A stretch of DNA of 64,000 bases from Hyphomicrobiales bacterium (GCA_017305635.1 JAFKKF010000013.1:186001-250000); one strand, 5' to 3'. Counted from the stretch's first letter, positions 19,090-28,583 are shown. The notes: generated from the sequence alone by a model not told the origin. Numbers and translations are program-made.

Positions 19090-20850
19090 ATGGTTTTCCA
19101 GCCGCCCATCGCCGACATCCTCTTCGCCCTCGACGCCGCTGCCGGCAACGCGCCCGGGAGCGGGCAGAGCCTCTTCGACGACCTTCCGCCCGACACCGTC
19201 GCCGCCATCCTCGAGGAAGCGGGAAAATTCGCCGCTTCCGAGCTCGCGCCCCTCAACCGCGTCGGCGATGTCGTCGGGGCGCGCCGCAATGGCGACGGTA
19301 CGGTCACCACCGCGCCCGGCTGGCGCGAGGCCTATCGCCATTTCCGCGATGCCGGCTGGAACGGGCTCTCAGCGCCCGAGGCCCATGGCGGCCAGGGGCT
19401 CCCCACCGCGCTTGCCATGGCCGTGCAGGAAATGTGGAACGCAGGGTCGGCCGCCTTCGCGCTCGCCCCGATGCTGACCGCCGGCGCCATCGAGGCGCTC
19501 GACGCCCATGGCAGCGACGACCTCAAGACGCGCTATCTGCCGCGCATGGTGTCGGGCGAATGGACCGGCACCATGAACCTCACCGAGCCGCAGGCAGGCT
19601 CCGACCTCGGCGCCATCCGCACGCGCGCCGAACCCGCCGCCGACGGAACCTATCGCCTCTTCGGCGAGAAGATCTTCATCACCTATGGCGAGCACGACCT
19701 CGCCGAGAACATCATCCACCTCGTGCTCGCCCGCATCGCCGGCGCACCCGATGGCACCAGGGGCCTCTCGCTCTTCGTCGTGCCGAAGCGCCTCGTCGGC
19801 GACGACGGCGCGCCCGGCGAAGCCAACGACGTCGCCTGCGCGCGCCTTGAGGAGAAGCTCGGCATCCACGGCTCGCCCACCTGCGCCATGATCTATGGCG
19901 GCGCCGGCCGGGGCGCGACCGGCTTCCTCGTCGGCGAGGCCAATCGCGGCCTTGCCGGCATGTTCACGATGATGAACCTCGCCCGCCTCAATGTCGGCAT
20001 CCAGGGCGTCGGCGTCGCCGAGCGCGCCCGCCAGGAAGCGCTCGCCTATGCGCGCGAACGTCGCCAGGGCCGCGCTCCCGGCATCGACGGCCCGGCGCCG
20101 ATCATCGCCCATGCGGATGTGAGCGGCATGCTCCTGCGCATGCAGGCGCTTGTCGCCGCCTCGCGCGCGCTCGCCTATTCCTGCGCCTTCGCCTTCGACA
20201 TGAGCCGCCGCGCCGATCCGTCCCAGCGTGCGCGCTGGGCCGATCGCGCCAGCCTGCTCACGCCGCTCGCCAAGGCCTTCGCCACCGATGCCGCCAACGA
20301 GGTCGCCTCGCTCGGGGTGCAGGTCCATGGCGGCATGGGCTACATCGAGGAGACCGGCGCCGCGCAGCATCTCCGCGACGCCCGCATCTTCGCCATCTAC
20401 GAGGGCACCAATGGCATCCAGGCGGTCGATCTAGTCCTCCGCCGGCTGAAGCTCGACCATGGCGCCGCGGTGGCGCGCTTCATCGATGAGCTCGGGGAAG
20501 TCGCCGTCGCCGTGCGGCAGTCGAACCGCAGCGACCTCGGCGCCACCGGCGGGATGCTCGAAGCCGCCGTCGACTCGCTCCGCCGCGCCACCGCCTTCAT
20601 CGCCGATGCCGAGGCATCCGGCCGCGGCGCGGAAACGCTCGCCGGCGCAACCGCCTATCTCCGCCTCTTCGCGCTCACTGCTTCCGGCGCGCTCCTCGCG
20701 AGGGGCGCGCTGGCCGCGCCCGAGGATCGACATGGGTCGCTCGCGCGCTATTTCACGGAAACGCTGGTTGCCGAAAGCGGCGCATTATGTTCCACGGTAA
20801 CCGGGGGAGCCGCCGCCCATCGGCTCGCCGCCGCGGCCTGGCTCGGCTAG
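19090..20850 (+). CDS. Acyl-CoA dehydrogenase, long form with C-terminal extension
   Basis: FAD enzyme of fatty-acid beta-oxidation that forms the trans-2 double bond of acyl-CoA. The 586-residue protein has the N-terminal, middle and FAD-binding C-terminal domains (MNLTEPQAGSDLG, HGGMGYIEETG) and the catalytic glutamate in IYEGTNGIQ, then an extra ~130-residue C-terminal domain as in the DUF/PF12806 group. The ATG at 19090 (MVFQPPI) is preferred over one at 19048 because the latter adds unrelated residues. An isomerase-like crotonase gene follows by 28 bases and is probably co-transcribed. Confidence 0.93.
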   Translation: MVFQPPIADILFALDAAAGNAPGSGQSLFDDLPPDTVAAILEEAGKFAASELAPLNRVGDVVGARRNGDGTVTTAPGWREAYRHFRDAGWNGLSAPEAHGGQGLPTALAMAVQEMWNAGSAAFALAPMLTAGAIEALDAHGSDDLKTRYLPRMVSGEWTGTMNLTEPQAGSDLGAIRTRAEPAADGTYRLFGEKIFITYGEHDLAENIIHLVLARIAGAPDGTRGLSLFVVPKRLVGDDGAPGEANDVACARLEEKLGIHGSPTCAMIYGGAGRGATGFLVGEANRGLAGMFTMMNLARLNVGIQGVGVAERARQEALAYARERRQGRAPGIDGPAPIIAHADVSGMLLRMQALVAASRALAYSCAFAFDMSRRADPSQRARWADRASLLTPLAKAFATDAANEVASLGVQVHGGMGYIEETGAAQHLRDARIFAIYEGTNGIQAVDLVLRRLKLDHGAAVARFIDELGEVAVAVRQSNRSDLGATGGMLEAAVDSLRRATAFIADAEASGRGAETLAGATAYLRLFALTASGALLARGALAAPEDRHGSLARYFTETLVAESGALCSTVTGGAAAHRLAAAAWLG

Positions 20851-20878
20851 AAGGATCACGCGAGGGAAACGGGGACGG

Positions 20879-21628
20879 ATGCAGGATCATGTGACGGTCG
20901 AGACCGATGGCGGCGTCGAGTGGATTCGCTTCGACCGGGCTGAGCACGGCAACGCATTCACCGCCGAGATGTTCGAGATGGCGGCCGATGCGCTCTCGGT
21001 CGCCGAGCGCGATTCTCGCGCCCGCGCCATCCTGATCACCGGCATGCCCGGCGTCTTCACCTCCGGCCATGACGTCGAGGAGCTGCGCCGCTATGCCGAC
21101 GAGGGCGCCATCGGCGCCAGCGCCATCCGCTTCGCCAAGACCGTCGCCACCGTCGACAAGCCGATCGTCGCCGGCATCGACGGTCTCGCCGTCGGCGTCG
21201 GCACGCTCCTCCTCCTCCATTGCGATTTCGTGGTGGCGAGCGAGTGGTCGATCTTCTCCGCGCCCTATGCCGATGCCGGCGTCCCGCCGGAAGGCGGCGC
21301 CAGCCTCCTCGCGCCCCGGCTGCTCGGCTATCATCGCGCCTTCGAGCTCCTCGTCATGGGCGAGCAGTTCGACGCGCACCGCGCCCGCGAGGCCGGCCTC
21401 GTCAACCGCGTCGTGCCCGCCGAGGATGTCGACACCGCCGCGCTCGGCTTCGCCCACGCGCTCGCCGCCAAGCCGCCGGAAGCGATCCGCTCCGCGCGCC
21501 GGCTGATGCGCGGCGACATGCGCGAGGTCGCCCAGCGCATCGACCAGGAGGCCACCGCCTTCACCGATCTGCTGCGCTCGCCCGCCGCCCGCGATGCGCT
21601 CCAGGCCTATATCGAGCGCAAGAACTGA
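20879..21628 (+). CDS. Crotonase-family enoyl-CoA isomerase-like protein
   Basis: A 249-residue crotonase-fold protein next to an acyl-CoA dehydrogenase. It would usually be labelled enoyl-CoA hydratase, but neither hydratase glutamate is present: the position in the GGGCE motif reads GVGTLLLL, and the FG-x-PE position reads SAPYA. The glutamate seen in PPEGGAS is where delta3,delta2-enoyl-CoA isomerases have theirs, so isomerisation of unsaturated fatty acids is more likely (inference from motif alignment by eye). The oxyanion-hole region FTSGHDVEEL is intact. RBS GGGGA precedes the ATG. Confidence 0.85.
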   Translation: MQDHVTVETDGGVEWIRFDRAEHGNAFTAEMFEMAADALSVAERDSRARAILITGMPGVFTSGHDVEELRRYADEGAIGASAIRFAKTVATVDKPIVAGIDGLAVGVGTLLLLHCDFVVASEWSIFSAPYADAGVPPEGGASLLAPRLLGYHRAFELLVMGEQFDAHRAREAGLVNRVVPAEDVDTAALGFAHALAAKPPEAIRSARRLMRGDMREVAQRIDQEATAFTDLLRSPAARDALQAYIERKN

Positions 21629-21636
21629 GGCCGTCC

Positions 21637-22563
21637 GTGGCCACCCTTCTCGTCACCGACCCGATCTTCCTCGAGCACCTCGTGCTTCCCGGCCAGCCCG
21701 AGCGGCCGGACCGGCTCCGCGCCATCGCGCAGTCCCTCGCCGAGGAGCCGTTCGACGCCCTCGTCCGCAAGGGCGCGGTCGCCGCCGACGAGGATGCGCT
21801 GATGCTCGCGCATGACGAGGACTATGTCGCCCTCATCCGCGACGCGGCGCCGACGGAAGGGTTCGTCCGCCTCGATCCCGATACCGCCATGATGTCGAAG
21901 ACCTGGACGGTCGCCCGCCACGCCGCAGGCTCCGCCATGCTCGCCGTCGACGATGTGCTTTCGGGCTCGGTGAAGAACGCCTTCGTCGCCGCGCGCCCGC
22001 CCGGCCACCATGCCGAGCGCGACCGCGCCATGGGCTTCTGCTTCTTCAACAATGCCGCCATCGCCGCCCGCCACGCCCAGCGCAGCCACGGCATCCGGCG
22101 CGTCGCCATCGTCGACTGGGACGTGCATCACGGCAACGGCACCCAGGCGATCTTCTACGAGGATCCGACCGTCCTCTACGCCTCGACGCACCAGATGCCG
22201 CTCTATCCGGGCACCGGGGCGGAAAGCGAGCGCGGCGTCGGCAACATCTTCAACGCGCCCCTTCCGCCCGGTGCCGACGGCGCCGCCTTCCGCACCGCCT
22301 TCTCGCGGAAGGTCATCCCCGCCGTCGATGCCTTCCAGCCGGAGCTGGTCATCGTCTCCGCCGGCTTCGACGCGCATTGGCGCGATCCGCTCGCCTCGCT
22401 CAAGCTGAAGGAAGAAGACTTCGCCTGGGCGACGGTCGAGGTCCTCGCGCTCGCCGAGCGCCATGCCGGCGGCCGGGTCGTCAGCCTGCTCGAAGGCGGC
22501 TATGATCTCACCGGCCTCGCCGACTCGGTCGCCGCCCATGTCGGCGAGCTCATGAAAGCCTGA
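21637..22563 (+). CDS. Histone deacetylase family protein
   Basis: Zinc-dependent deacetylase of the arginase/HDAC fold; bacterial members act on acetyl-polyamines, acetoin-related or unknown acetylated substrates. All catalytic parts are seen in the 308-residue protein: RPPGHHAE, the zinc ligands in [11 protein letters not shown] and [11 protein letters not shown], and EGGYDL. It starts at a GTG (21637) eight bases after the previous stop, with TGAGG as ribosome site overlapping that stop. xseB follows by 11 bases, so transcription of the acyl-CoA genes, this gene and xseB is probably shared. Confidence 0.93.
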   Translation: MATLLVTDPIFLEHLVLPGQPERPDRLRAIAQSLAEEPFDALVRKGAVAADEDALMLAHDEDYVALIRDAAPTEGFVRLDPDTAMMSKTWTVARHAAGSAMLAVDDVLSGSVKNAFVAARPPGHHAERDRAMGFCFFNNAAIAARHAQRSHGIRRVAIVDWDVHHGNGTQAIFYEDPTVLYASTHQMPLYPGTGAESERGVGNIFNAPLPPGADGAAFRTAFSRKVIPAVDAFQPELVIVSAGFDAHWRDPLASLKLKEEDFAWATVEVLALAERHAGGRVVSLLEGGYDLTGLADSVAAHVGELMKA

Positions 22564-22574
22564 AGGACCCTGCC

Positions 22575-22820
22575 ATGCCCGACCTCGTCCCGGTCGAAAC
22601 GCTCACCTTCGAGAAGGCGCTCGCCGAGCTCGAGCAGATCGTCGGCCGGCTGGAGCGCGGCGACGTGCCGCTCGCCGAGTCGATCGCCATCTACGAGCGC
22701 GGCGAGGCGCTGAAGAACCATTGCGCCAAGCTCCTCGGCGAGGCCGAGGCGCGGGTCGAGAAGATCCGCCTCAATGCCGACGGCCGCGCCACGGGCACCG
22801 AGCCGCTCGACGTCCCCTGA
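22575..22820 (+). CDS. xseB: Exodeoxyribonuclease VII small subunit
   Basis: Small helical subunit of exonuclease VII, which degrades single-stranded DNA processively in both directions with XseA. The 81-residue protein shows the family core [33 protein letters not shown] (residues about 10-42, given here only as [13 protein letters not shown] and [11 protein letters not shown]). xseA is not in this window. The linkage of xseB to dxs further downstream is common in proteobacteria. Confidence 0.95.
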   Translation: MPDLVPVETLTFEKALAELEQIVGRLERGDVPLAESIAIYERGEALKNHCAKLLGEAEARVEKIRLNADGRATGTEPLDVP

Positions 22821-22856
22821 TTGATGCCTGGCCCGACCCCGGAAAGAGATTTCGCG

Positions 22857-22973
22857 ATGCCGGAACTCCTTACCAAGTCCTACCTGCGCAAGGCGCTTCT
22901 GGTGCAGACCATTGTCACTGGGGTGATGGTGGCGGTCGCATTCGGTACCATCGGCATTCTCCTCAAGCACTAA
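22857..22973 (+). CDS. Putative 38-residue single-helix membrane protein
   Basis: A very short frame between xseB and the pirin gene: MPELLTKSYLRKALL, then a hydrophobic stretch of about 20 residues (TIVTGVMVAVAFGTIGILL) and a terminal KH. GGAAAGAG lies eight bases before the ATG, and an in-frame ATG at 22824 could extend it to 49 residues. Its positive N-terminus and single helix look like a real small membrane protein, but no family is recognised and the length is too short for certainty. Confidence 0.45.
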   Translation: MPELLTKSYLRKALLVQTIVTGVMVAVAFGTIGILLKH

Positions 22974-23082
22974 CCTTACCCGAGCCCTGTTCGGCCCCTT
23001 TGGCCGACGCGAACCTTGAATCCGGCCTCCTGACCGCCATCTTTGTCGGAATAGTTCCAATTCTTTCCCGACAGGCCAATTC

Positions 23083-23997
23083 ATGAGCACCCTCCCCCAG
23101 GACCCGGATTTCGGCGACGCCACCGCCGCCGATGCCATCGACATGATCATCGTGCCGCGGCTTCGCGATCTCGGCGGCTTCAAGGTCAATCGCGCGCTCC
23201 CCACCGTGCAGCGCCAGATGGTCGGGCCGTTCATCTTCCTCGACCAGTTCGGTCCCGGCGAGGTGCTGCTCACCGAGCAGTTCGACGTGCGCCCGCATCC
23301 GCATATCGGCCTTGCCACCGTCACCTATCTCCATGCCGGCGAGATCGTGCATCGCGACAGCGTCGGCTCGGAGCAGAAGATCGTGCCGGGCGACATCAAC
23401 TGGATGACGGCCGGCAAGGGCATCGCCCATTCCGAGCGCGCGCCCCGTGACCGGCGCGACCAGAAGGCCCAGTTCGGCGGCTTCCAGACCTGGGTCGCGC
23501 TGCCCAAGTCCCACGAGGAGACGGCGCCGACCTTCTTCCACCACGGCCGCGATGCGCTCCCCGTCATTACCGGCGAGGGCGCCACGGTGCGGCTCGCCGT
23601 CGGCTCGCTCTATGGCGAGCGCTCGCCGGTCGCGACCTTCACCGAGATGTTCTTCGCCGACGTCACGCTCGAGGCCGGCGCCCTGATCCCGCTCGACGGG
23701 ACGCACGAGGAGCGCGCCGCCTATCTCGTCTCGGGCGAGGTCGAGATCGCCGGCGACCGCTACGAGGCCGGCCGCCTGATCGTCTTCAAGCCGGGCGCGC
23801 ACCTCTCGCTGAAGGCGCTCACGCCGGCCCGCCTGGTCCTCCTCGGCGGCGAGCCGATGGACGGCCCGCGCCACATCTGGTGGAACTTCGTCTCTTCCTC
23901 GAAGGAACGCATCGAACAGGCCAAGAACGACTGGAAAACCGGCCGTTTCGACAAGGTCTTCGGGGACGAGAAGGACTTCATCCCGCTCCCCGCGTAA
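23083..23997 (+). CDS. Pirin family protein
   Basis: A 304-residue bicupin of the pirin family. The metal site is intact: HPHIGLATVTYL, HRDS and a HSE in GIAHSERAP. Bacterial pirins have been reported as quercetin 2,3-dioxygenases or as regulators of pyruvate dehydrogenase; the function here cannot be decided. The ATG at 23083 follows a 260-base gap that holds the small membrane-protein frame, and dxs starts 12 bases after the stop. Confidence 0.92.
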   Translation: MSTLPQDPDFGDATAADAIDMIIVPRLRDLGGFKVNRALPTVQRQMVGPFIFLDQFGPGEVLLTEQFDVRPHPHIGLATVTYLHAGEIVHRDSVGSEQKIVPGDINWMTAGKGIAHSERAPRDRRDQKAQFGGFQTWVALPKSHEETAPTFFHHGRDALPVITGEGATVRLAVGSLYGERSPVATFTEMFFADVTLEAGALIPLDGTHEERAAYLVSGEVEIAGDRYEAGRLIVFKPGAHLSLKALTPARLVLLGGEPMDGPRHIWWNFVSSSKERIEQAKNDWKTGRFDKVFGDEKDFIPLPA

Positions 23998-24009
23998 GGG
24001 TCACATTGC

Positions 24010-25986
24010 ATGGCGGTGGCGACCGTGCAATTTTCCGCCGCGAAAGGACTTCCGCCAGCCGTGGCAAACCGCCCCGATACCCCGCTCCTCGACACCGTCG
24101 TGACCCCGGCCGACCTCCGGCGCCTGCCCGAGGCCGACCTGCCTCAGCTTGCCGAGGAGCTTCGCCGGGAGACCATCTCGGCGGTCTCCGTCACCGGCGG
24201 CCATCTCGGCGCCGGCCTCGGCGTGGTCGAACTCACCGTCGCGCTGCACTACGTCTTCGACACGCCGCGCGACCGGCTGATCTTCGACGTCGGCCACCAG
24301 GCCTATCCGCACAAGATCCTGACCGGCCGCCGCGACCGCATCCGCACGCTCCGCCAGCCGGGCGGCCTCTCCGGCTTCACGCGGCGGGCGGAGAGCGAAT
24401 ACGACCCCTTCGGCGCTGCCCATTCCTCGACCTCGATCTCGGCCGGCCTCGGCATGGCGACGGCGCGCGATCTCTCCGGTGGCGACAATGCCGTCGTCGC
24501 GGTGATCGGCGATGGCGCCATGTCGGCCGGCATGGCCTACGAGGCGATGAACAATGCCGGGCACCTGAAGTCGCGCCTCATCGTCGTCCTCAACGACAAC
24601 GACATGTCGATCGCCGAGCCGGTCGGCGCCATGTCGGCCTATCTCGCGCGCATCGTCTCCGGCCGCGCCTATCGCCGCTTCCGCAATTTCGGCAAGCGGA
24701 TGATCGCCTGGCTGCCGCATTTCCTGCAGGAGAAGGTCAAGCGGTCGGAGGAATATGCGCGCGGCTTCTGGACCGGCGGCACGCTCTTCGAGGAGCTCGG
24801 CTTCTATTACGTCGGGCCGATCGACGGGCACAATTTCGACCATCTCCTGCCCGTCCTGAAAAACGTCCGCGACATGAGGAACGGCCCGATCCTCGTCCAT
24901 GTCCGCACCAAGAAGGGCAAGGGCTACGCGCCGGCGGAGGCTTCCGCAGACAAGTATCACGGCGTCACCAAGTTCGACGTCGTAACCGGCAAGCAGGCGA
25001 AGAGCACCGTCAACCGGCCCGCCTATACGCGCGTCTTCGCCGACCAGCTCATCAAGGCGGCGCGCGCCGACGACAGGATCGTCGCCATCACCGCGGCGAT
25101 GCCCTCCGGCACCGGCCTTGACCTCTTCGGCAAGGAATTCCCGAACCGCACCTTCGACGTCGGCATCGCCGAGCAGCACGCCGTGACCTTCGCCGCCGGC
25201 CTCGCGGCGGAAGGCTACAAGCCCTTCGCCGCCATCTATTCGACCTTCCTGCAGCGCGCCTATGACCAGGTCGTGCACGACGTCGCCATCCAGAACCTGC
25301 CCGTCCGCTTCGCCATCGACCGGGCCGGCTTCGTCGGCGCCGACGGCGCCACCCATGCCGGCGCCTTCGACACGACCTTCCTCGCGACGCTGCCGAACTT
25401 CGTCGTCATGGCCGCCGCCGACGAAGCCGAGCTCGCCCACATGGTCGCGACCGCGGTCGCGATCGATGACCGCCCTTCCTCGCTCCGCTATCCGCGCGGC
25501 GAGGGCGTCGGCGTCGACATGCCGGAAGTCGGCGAAGTCCTCGAGATCGGCAAGGGCCGCGTGCTCCGCGAGGGCAGCAAGGTCGCCATCCTCTCCTTCG
25601 GCGCCCGCCTCGCCGAGGCGCTGAACGCCGCCGAGGAGCTCGACGCCCACGGCCTCTCCACCACCGTCGCCGACGCGCGCTTCGCCAAACCCCTCGACAC
25701 GGCGCTGATCGACCGGCTCGCCCGCGAGCACGAGGTGCTCGTCACCGTCGAGGAAGGCGCGGTCGGTGGCTTCGGCTCGCATGTGCTGGCGCACCTCGCC
25801 GCTTCCGGCGCGCTCGACCGCGGCCTCAAGGTGCGCACGCTGGCGATGCCCGACCGCTTCCTCGACCACGACAAGCCGGAAGCGCAATACGAGGCTTCCG
25901 GCCTCGATGCCAGGGGCATCGTCACCACGGTCTTCGCCGCCCTCGGCCGCGATCTCGCCGCCGCCACGCCGGCGCGAAGCGCCTGA
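24010..25986 (+). CDS. dxs: 1-deoxy-D-xylulose-5-phosphate synthase
   Basis: Thiamine-diphosphate enzyme that condenses pyruvate and glyceraldehyde 3-phosphate, the first step of the MEP isoprenoid route. The 658-residue protein shows [18 protein letters not shown] for ThDP binding, the [16 protein letters not shown] block, [16 protein letters not shown] with the catalytic glutamate, and the C-terminal transketolase-like domain. A GTG at 24061 ([11 protein letters not shown]) would match shorter relatives and cannot be excluded. Its stop overlaps the next ATG (TGATG). Confidence 0.97.
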   Translation: MAVATVQFSAAKGLPPAVANRPDTPLLDTVVTPADLRRLPEADLPQLAEELRRETISAVSVTGGHLGAGLGVVELTVALHYVFDTPRDRLIFDVGHQAYPHKILTGRRDRIRTLRQPGGLSGFTRRAESEYDPFGAAHSSTSISAGLGMATARDLSGGDNAVVAVIGDGAMSAGMAYEAMNNAGHLKSRLIVVLNDNDMSIAEPVGAMSAYLARIVSGRAYRRFRNFGKRMIAWLPHFLQEKVKRSEEYARGFWTGGTLFEELGFYYVGPIDGHNFDHLLPVLKNVRDMRNGPILVHVRTKKGKGYAPAEASADKYHGVTKFDVVTGKQAKSTVNRPAYTRVFADQLIKAARADDRIVAITAAMPSGTGLDLFGKEFPNRTFDVGIAEQHAVTFAAGLAAEGYKPFAAIYSTFLQRAYDQVVHDVAIQNLPVRFAIDRAGFVGADGATHAGAFDTTFLATLPNFVVMAAADEAELAHMVATAVAIDDRPSSLRYPRGEGVGVDMPEVGEVLEIGKGRVLREGSKVAILSFGARLAEALNAAEELDAHGLSTTVADARFAKPLDTALIDRLAREHEVLVTVEEGAVGGFGSHVLAHLAASGALDRGLKVRTLAMPDRFLDHDKPEAQYEASGLDARGIVTTVFAALGRDLAAATPARSA

Positions 25987-26366
25987 TGCGCCGCGGCTGG
26001 CTCGCCCCCTTCACACGGGCCGACGGCCGGTCGCTCACCCGCGCGCTCGCCGCGCTCCTCTTCCTCAACGCCTTCGTCGTCGGCCTGCATGGCGGCTTCG
26101 CCGCCACGCCCGGCGCCTATGCCGCGACCGTCATCTGCCATGTCGCGGCGGGCGATCCGGCACCGGTGCCATCCGCCGACCACGCGCACGATGCCGATTG
26201 CTGCATGCCGGCGGCGGCTTCCGCGGCGCTGTCCCTGCCGGTGCTCGCCGGCCGCGATCCGCTCCCGCCGGCCTTCGCGACGCTCGCGCCCGAGGGCCAG
26301 CTCCCGCCACCCCATGGCGTGCTCACCCGCGCCGGTCCGCGCGCGCCGCCTTTCCTCCCCGCCTGA
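25986..26366 (+). CDS. DUF2946-like exported His/Cys protein
   Basis: A 126-residue protein with an N-terminal hydrophobic segment (about 20-42), then a short metal-ligand-like stretch HAHDADCCMP and a Pro/Ala-rich tail. It resembles DUF2946 proteins, which often accompany copper genes; the identification is by pattern and context. It begins inside the dxs stop codon and is followed by PCuAC and SCO1 genes, so a role in periplasmic copper handling is a reasonable inference. Confidence 0.65.
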   Translation: MRRGWLAPFTRADGRSLTRALAALLFLNAFVVGLHGGFAATPGAYAATVICHVAAGDPAPVPSADHAHDADCCMPAAASAALSLPVLAGRDPLPPAFATLAPEGQLPPPHGVLTRAGPRAPPFLPA

Positions 26367-26431
26367 ACGCCTGAACCCTCTTTTCAGCCAGCGGGCGCTG
26401 TTCTGCGCCCCAGTTCACGGGGGAAATTCCC

Positions 26432-26959
26432 ATGCTTCGCCTTCTCGCCGCGGCCGCCGCCGCGCTCGTTATCGCCGCCCTGCCCGCCTCTGCTCACGAG
26501 TTGAAGCTCGGCGACCTCGTTATCACCGACCTCTGGACCCGCGCCACGCCCGCCGGGGCACCGGCCGCCGGTGGCTACCTGACCATCGCCAACAACGGCA
26601 CCGAGCAGGACATGCTCCGCCTCGTCGCCTCGCCCGAGGCCGCCAAGGCCGAGCTGCACATCATGCAGATGAAGGACGGCGTCATGACCATGCGGCCGGT
26701 CGAGGGGGGCATCGTCATTCCCGCCGGCGGCAAGGTCGAGTTGTCGCCGGACGGCTACCACATCATGTTCATCGGCCCCAAGGAGCAGCTCAAGGAAGGC
26801 GGCAAGTTTCCGGTGTCGCTGACCTTCACCCGCGCCGGCACGGTCAGCACCTTCCTCCACATCCTCGCCATCGGCGCCAAGGGTCCCGCCCCCATGGGCG
26901 GCATGGGCGCGATGAACCACGACGCCATGGGCGGCATGAAGATGGACAACGGCCAATGA
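26432..26959 (+). CDS. Periplasmic copper chaperone PCu(A)C
   Basis: Binds Cu(I) in the periplasm and passes it to the CuA site of cytochrome oxidase, alone or through SCO1. The 175-residue protein has a signal peptide (cleavage after ASA), the copper motif HIMQMKDGVMTMR with the downstream GYHIMF histidine and methionine, and an added Met/His-rich tail (MGGMGAMNHDAMGGMKM) that may hold more copper. A GGGGGA ribosome site precedes the ATG. The stop overlaps the SCO1 start (ATGA), so the two are co-translated. Confidence 0.95.
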   Translation: MLRLLAAAAAALVIAALPASAHELKLGDLVITDLWTRATPAGAPAAGGYLTIANNGTEQDMLRLVASPEAAKAELHIMQMKDGVMTMRPVEGGIVIPAGGKVELSPDGYHIMFIGPKEQLKEGGKFPVSLTFTRAGTVSTFLHILAIGAKGPAPMGGMGAMNHDAMGGMKMDNGQ

Positions 26960-27552
26960 CCTCGCTTCGCGCCATGCGCTATGGCATCTGGGCCGCGGTC
27001 GTCGTAGTGGTCGCGGTGATCGCGGGCACCCTCTACTGGCAAAGCCGGGGCGGCGGCAGCGTCACCGCCTCGCTGATCGGCGGGCCGTTCACCCTCACCG
27101 ACCAGCATGGCGCGACGGTCACCGAGGCGGCGCTGAAGGGGCATCCCTCGGCGCTGTTCTTCGGCTACACCTTCTGCCCGGACGTCTGCCCGACCACGCT
27201 CTACGACATGAGCCAGTACCTGAAGCAGCTCGGTCCCGACGGCGACAAGCTCAAGGTCTACTTCGTCACCGTCGATCCCGAGCGCGACACGCAGGCGCAG
27301 ATGGCGACCTATCTCGGCTCGTTCGATCCGCGCATCACCGGGTTGACCGGCTCGCGGCCGGCCATCGACCAGATGCTCAAGGCCTATCGCATCTACTCGA
27401 AGAAGGTTCCGGCCGACGACGGCAACTATTCCATGGATCACGCCGCCTCGGTCTACCTCCTCGACAAGGACGGTACCTTCACCTCGACCCTCGACTACCA
27501 GGAGAAGCCCGACGTTGCACTGGCGAAGCTGAAGAAGCTCGTGGCGGGGTAG
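26956..27552 (+). CDS. SCO1/SenC family protein
   Basis: Thioredoxin-fold copper chaperone or thiol reductase for CuA assembly in oxidase subunit II. The 198-residue protein has an N-terminal membrane anchor (about 11-28), the copper/redox motif FCPDVCPTTL and the conserved histidine in MDHAASVYLL. It overlaps the PCuAC gene by four bases. Its presumed target, coxB, is encoded at 9158-10048 in this window. Confidence 0.95.
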   Translation: MTSLRAMRYGIWAAVVVVVAVIAGTLYWQSRGGGSVTASLIGGPFTLTDQHGATVTEAALKGHPSALFFGYTFCPDVCPTTLYDMSQYLKQLGPDGDKLKVYFVTVDPERDTQAQMATYLGSFDPRITGLTGSRPAIDQMLKAYRIYSKKVPADDGNYSMDHAASVYLLDKDGTFTSTLDYQEKPDVALAKLKKLVAG

Positions 27553-27575
27553 GAGCGCTCCGTCGAGCCTGTCTC

Positions 27576-27771
27576 GCGCCCCCTCCACCATGCTTCGCAT
27601 GGTCCCCCTCCCCCGCTATCGCAGGGGAGGAACCAGGTCGCGGCCTTGATGAAGGAGGTTCCTCCCCCGTTTACGGGGGAGGGGGACCACACCCAACTCG
27701 GGCTTGCCCGAGTTAGGCAGTCAAATCTGAACTCGGCAACAGCCGAGTTCAGTAGCCGGTGGAGGGGGCGC
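27576..27771. repeat. Composite palindromic intergenic repeat (family A)
   Basis: A 196-base structure after the SCO1 gene. Outer arms of 14 bases (27576-27589 and 27758-27771) pair perfectly, and inner arms of 15 bases (27601-27615 and 27674-27688; GGTCCCCCTCCCCCG and its complement) also pair. Small hairpins lie within (AACTCGGG/CCCGAGTT near 27695, GAACTCGGC/GCCGAGTTC near 27729). The same units recur at 45625-45781 and inside mutL at 49392-49455. Probably a REP-like element; it may also end transcription of the copper operon before tlyA. Confidence 0.85.
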
Positions 27772-27851
27772 GTGGAGGCCGCGACGGGTTGTCTTCTTCT
27801 GAACCCGGAGTCGCTTGCGCCCCGCCTCCCGCTCCGTCACAACCCTCGCCC

Positions 27852-28583
27852 ATGGGAACGCGCCTCGACCTCGCCCTCGTCGATCGCGGCCTCGCGCCGA
27901 CCCGCGCGCGGGCACGCGACGCGGTGCTGCGCGGCCACGTCTCCGTCGACGGGCGCCTCGCCGACAAGCCGGCGATGAATGTCGAGGCGGCGAGCGCCAT
28001 CACCCTCGACGATCCCGCCGCCGGCTACGTCTCGCGCGGTGCGTTGAAGCTGATCGCCGCCCTCGACCGCTTCGGCTTTTCGCCGAAAGATCGCGCCGCC
28101 CTCGACCTCGGCGCCTCTACCGGCGGCTTCACCCAGGTGCTCCTCGAACGCGGCGCGGCCCATGTCTTCGCCGTCGATGTCGGCCATGGCCAGCTCGCGC
28201 CGGCGCTCGCCGCCGACCGCCGCGTCACGTCGCTCGAAGGCCTCAACGCGCGCGACCTCACGCGCGACGACCTTGGCGAGCCGGTCACCGCGATCGTCGC
28301 CGACGTCAGCTTCATCTCGCTGCGCCTCGTGCTCCCTCCGGCGCTGGCGCTCGCCGGTGCCGGCGCCTGGGGCATCTTCCTGGTCAAGCCGCAGTTCGAG
28401 GTCGGCCGCGACAACCTCGGCAAGGGCGGCATCGTGCGCGATCCGGCGCTCGCCGAGCGCACGGCCGCCGACATCGCCACCTGGCTGGAGACGGAGCTCG
28501 GCTGGCGCACCACCGGCCTCATCCTCTCGCCGATCGCCGGCGGCGACGGCAATCGCGAATTCCTGGTCGGCGCCACGCGATGA
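27852..28583 (+). CDS. TlyA-family rRNA 2'-O-methyltransferase
   Basis: The 243-residue protein has an N-terminal S4 RNA-binding domain (1-60) and an FtsJ-like SAM-dependent methyltransferase domain (LDLGASTGGFTQVLLERGA, ADVSFISLR, LVKPQFEVGR). TlyA of mycobacteria methylates C1409 of 16S and C1920 of 23S rRNA; related proteins are also described as hemolysin-like, a label that is likely misleading. The ATG at 27852 (MGTRLDLALVDRGL) is typical. The stop overlaps the next gene's ATG by four bases. Confidence 0.94.
   Translation: MGTRLDLALVDRGLAPTRARARDAVLRGHVSVDGRLADKPAMNVEAASAITLDDPAAGYVSRGALKLIAALDRFGFSPKDRAALDLGASTGGFTQVLLERGAAHVFAVDVGHGQLAPALAADRRVTSLEGLNARDLTRDDLGEPVTAIVADVSFISLRLVLPPALALAGAGAWGIFLVKPQFEVGRDNLGKGGIVRDPALAERTAADIATWLETELGWRTTGLILSPIAGGDGNREFLVGATR

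Noticed and set aside
26393-26410. GGGCGC/GCGCCC hairpin before the PCuAC gene
   Set aside because: Short arms, common in such GC-rich sequence; no T-run and no sign of a riboswitch or attenuator.
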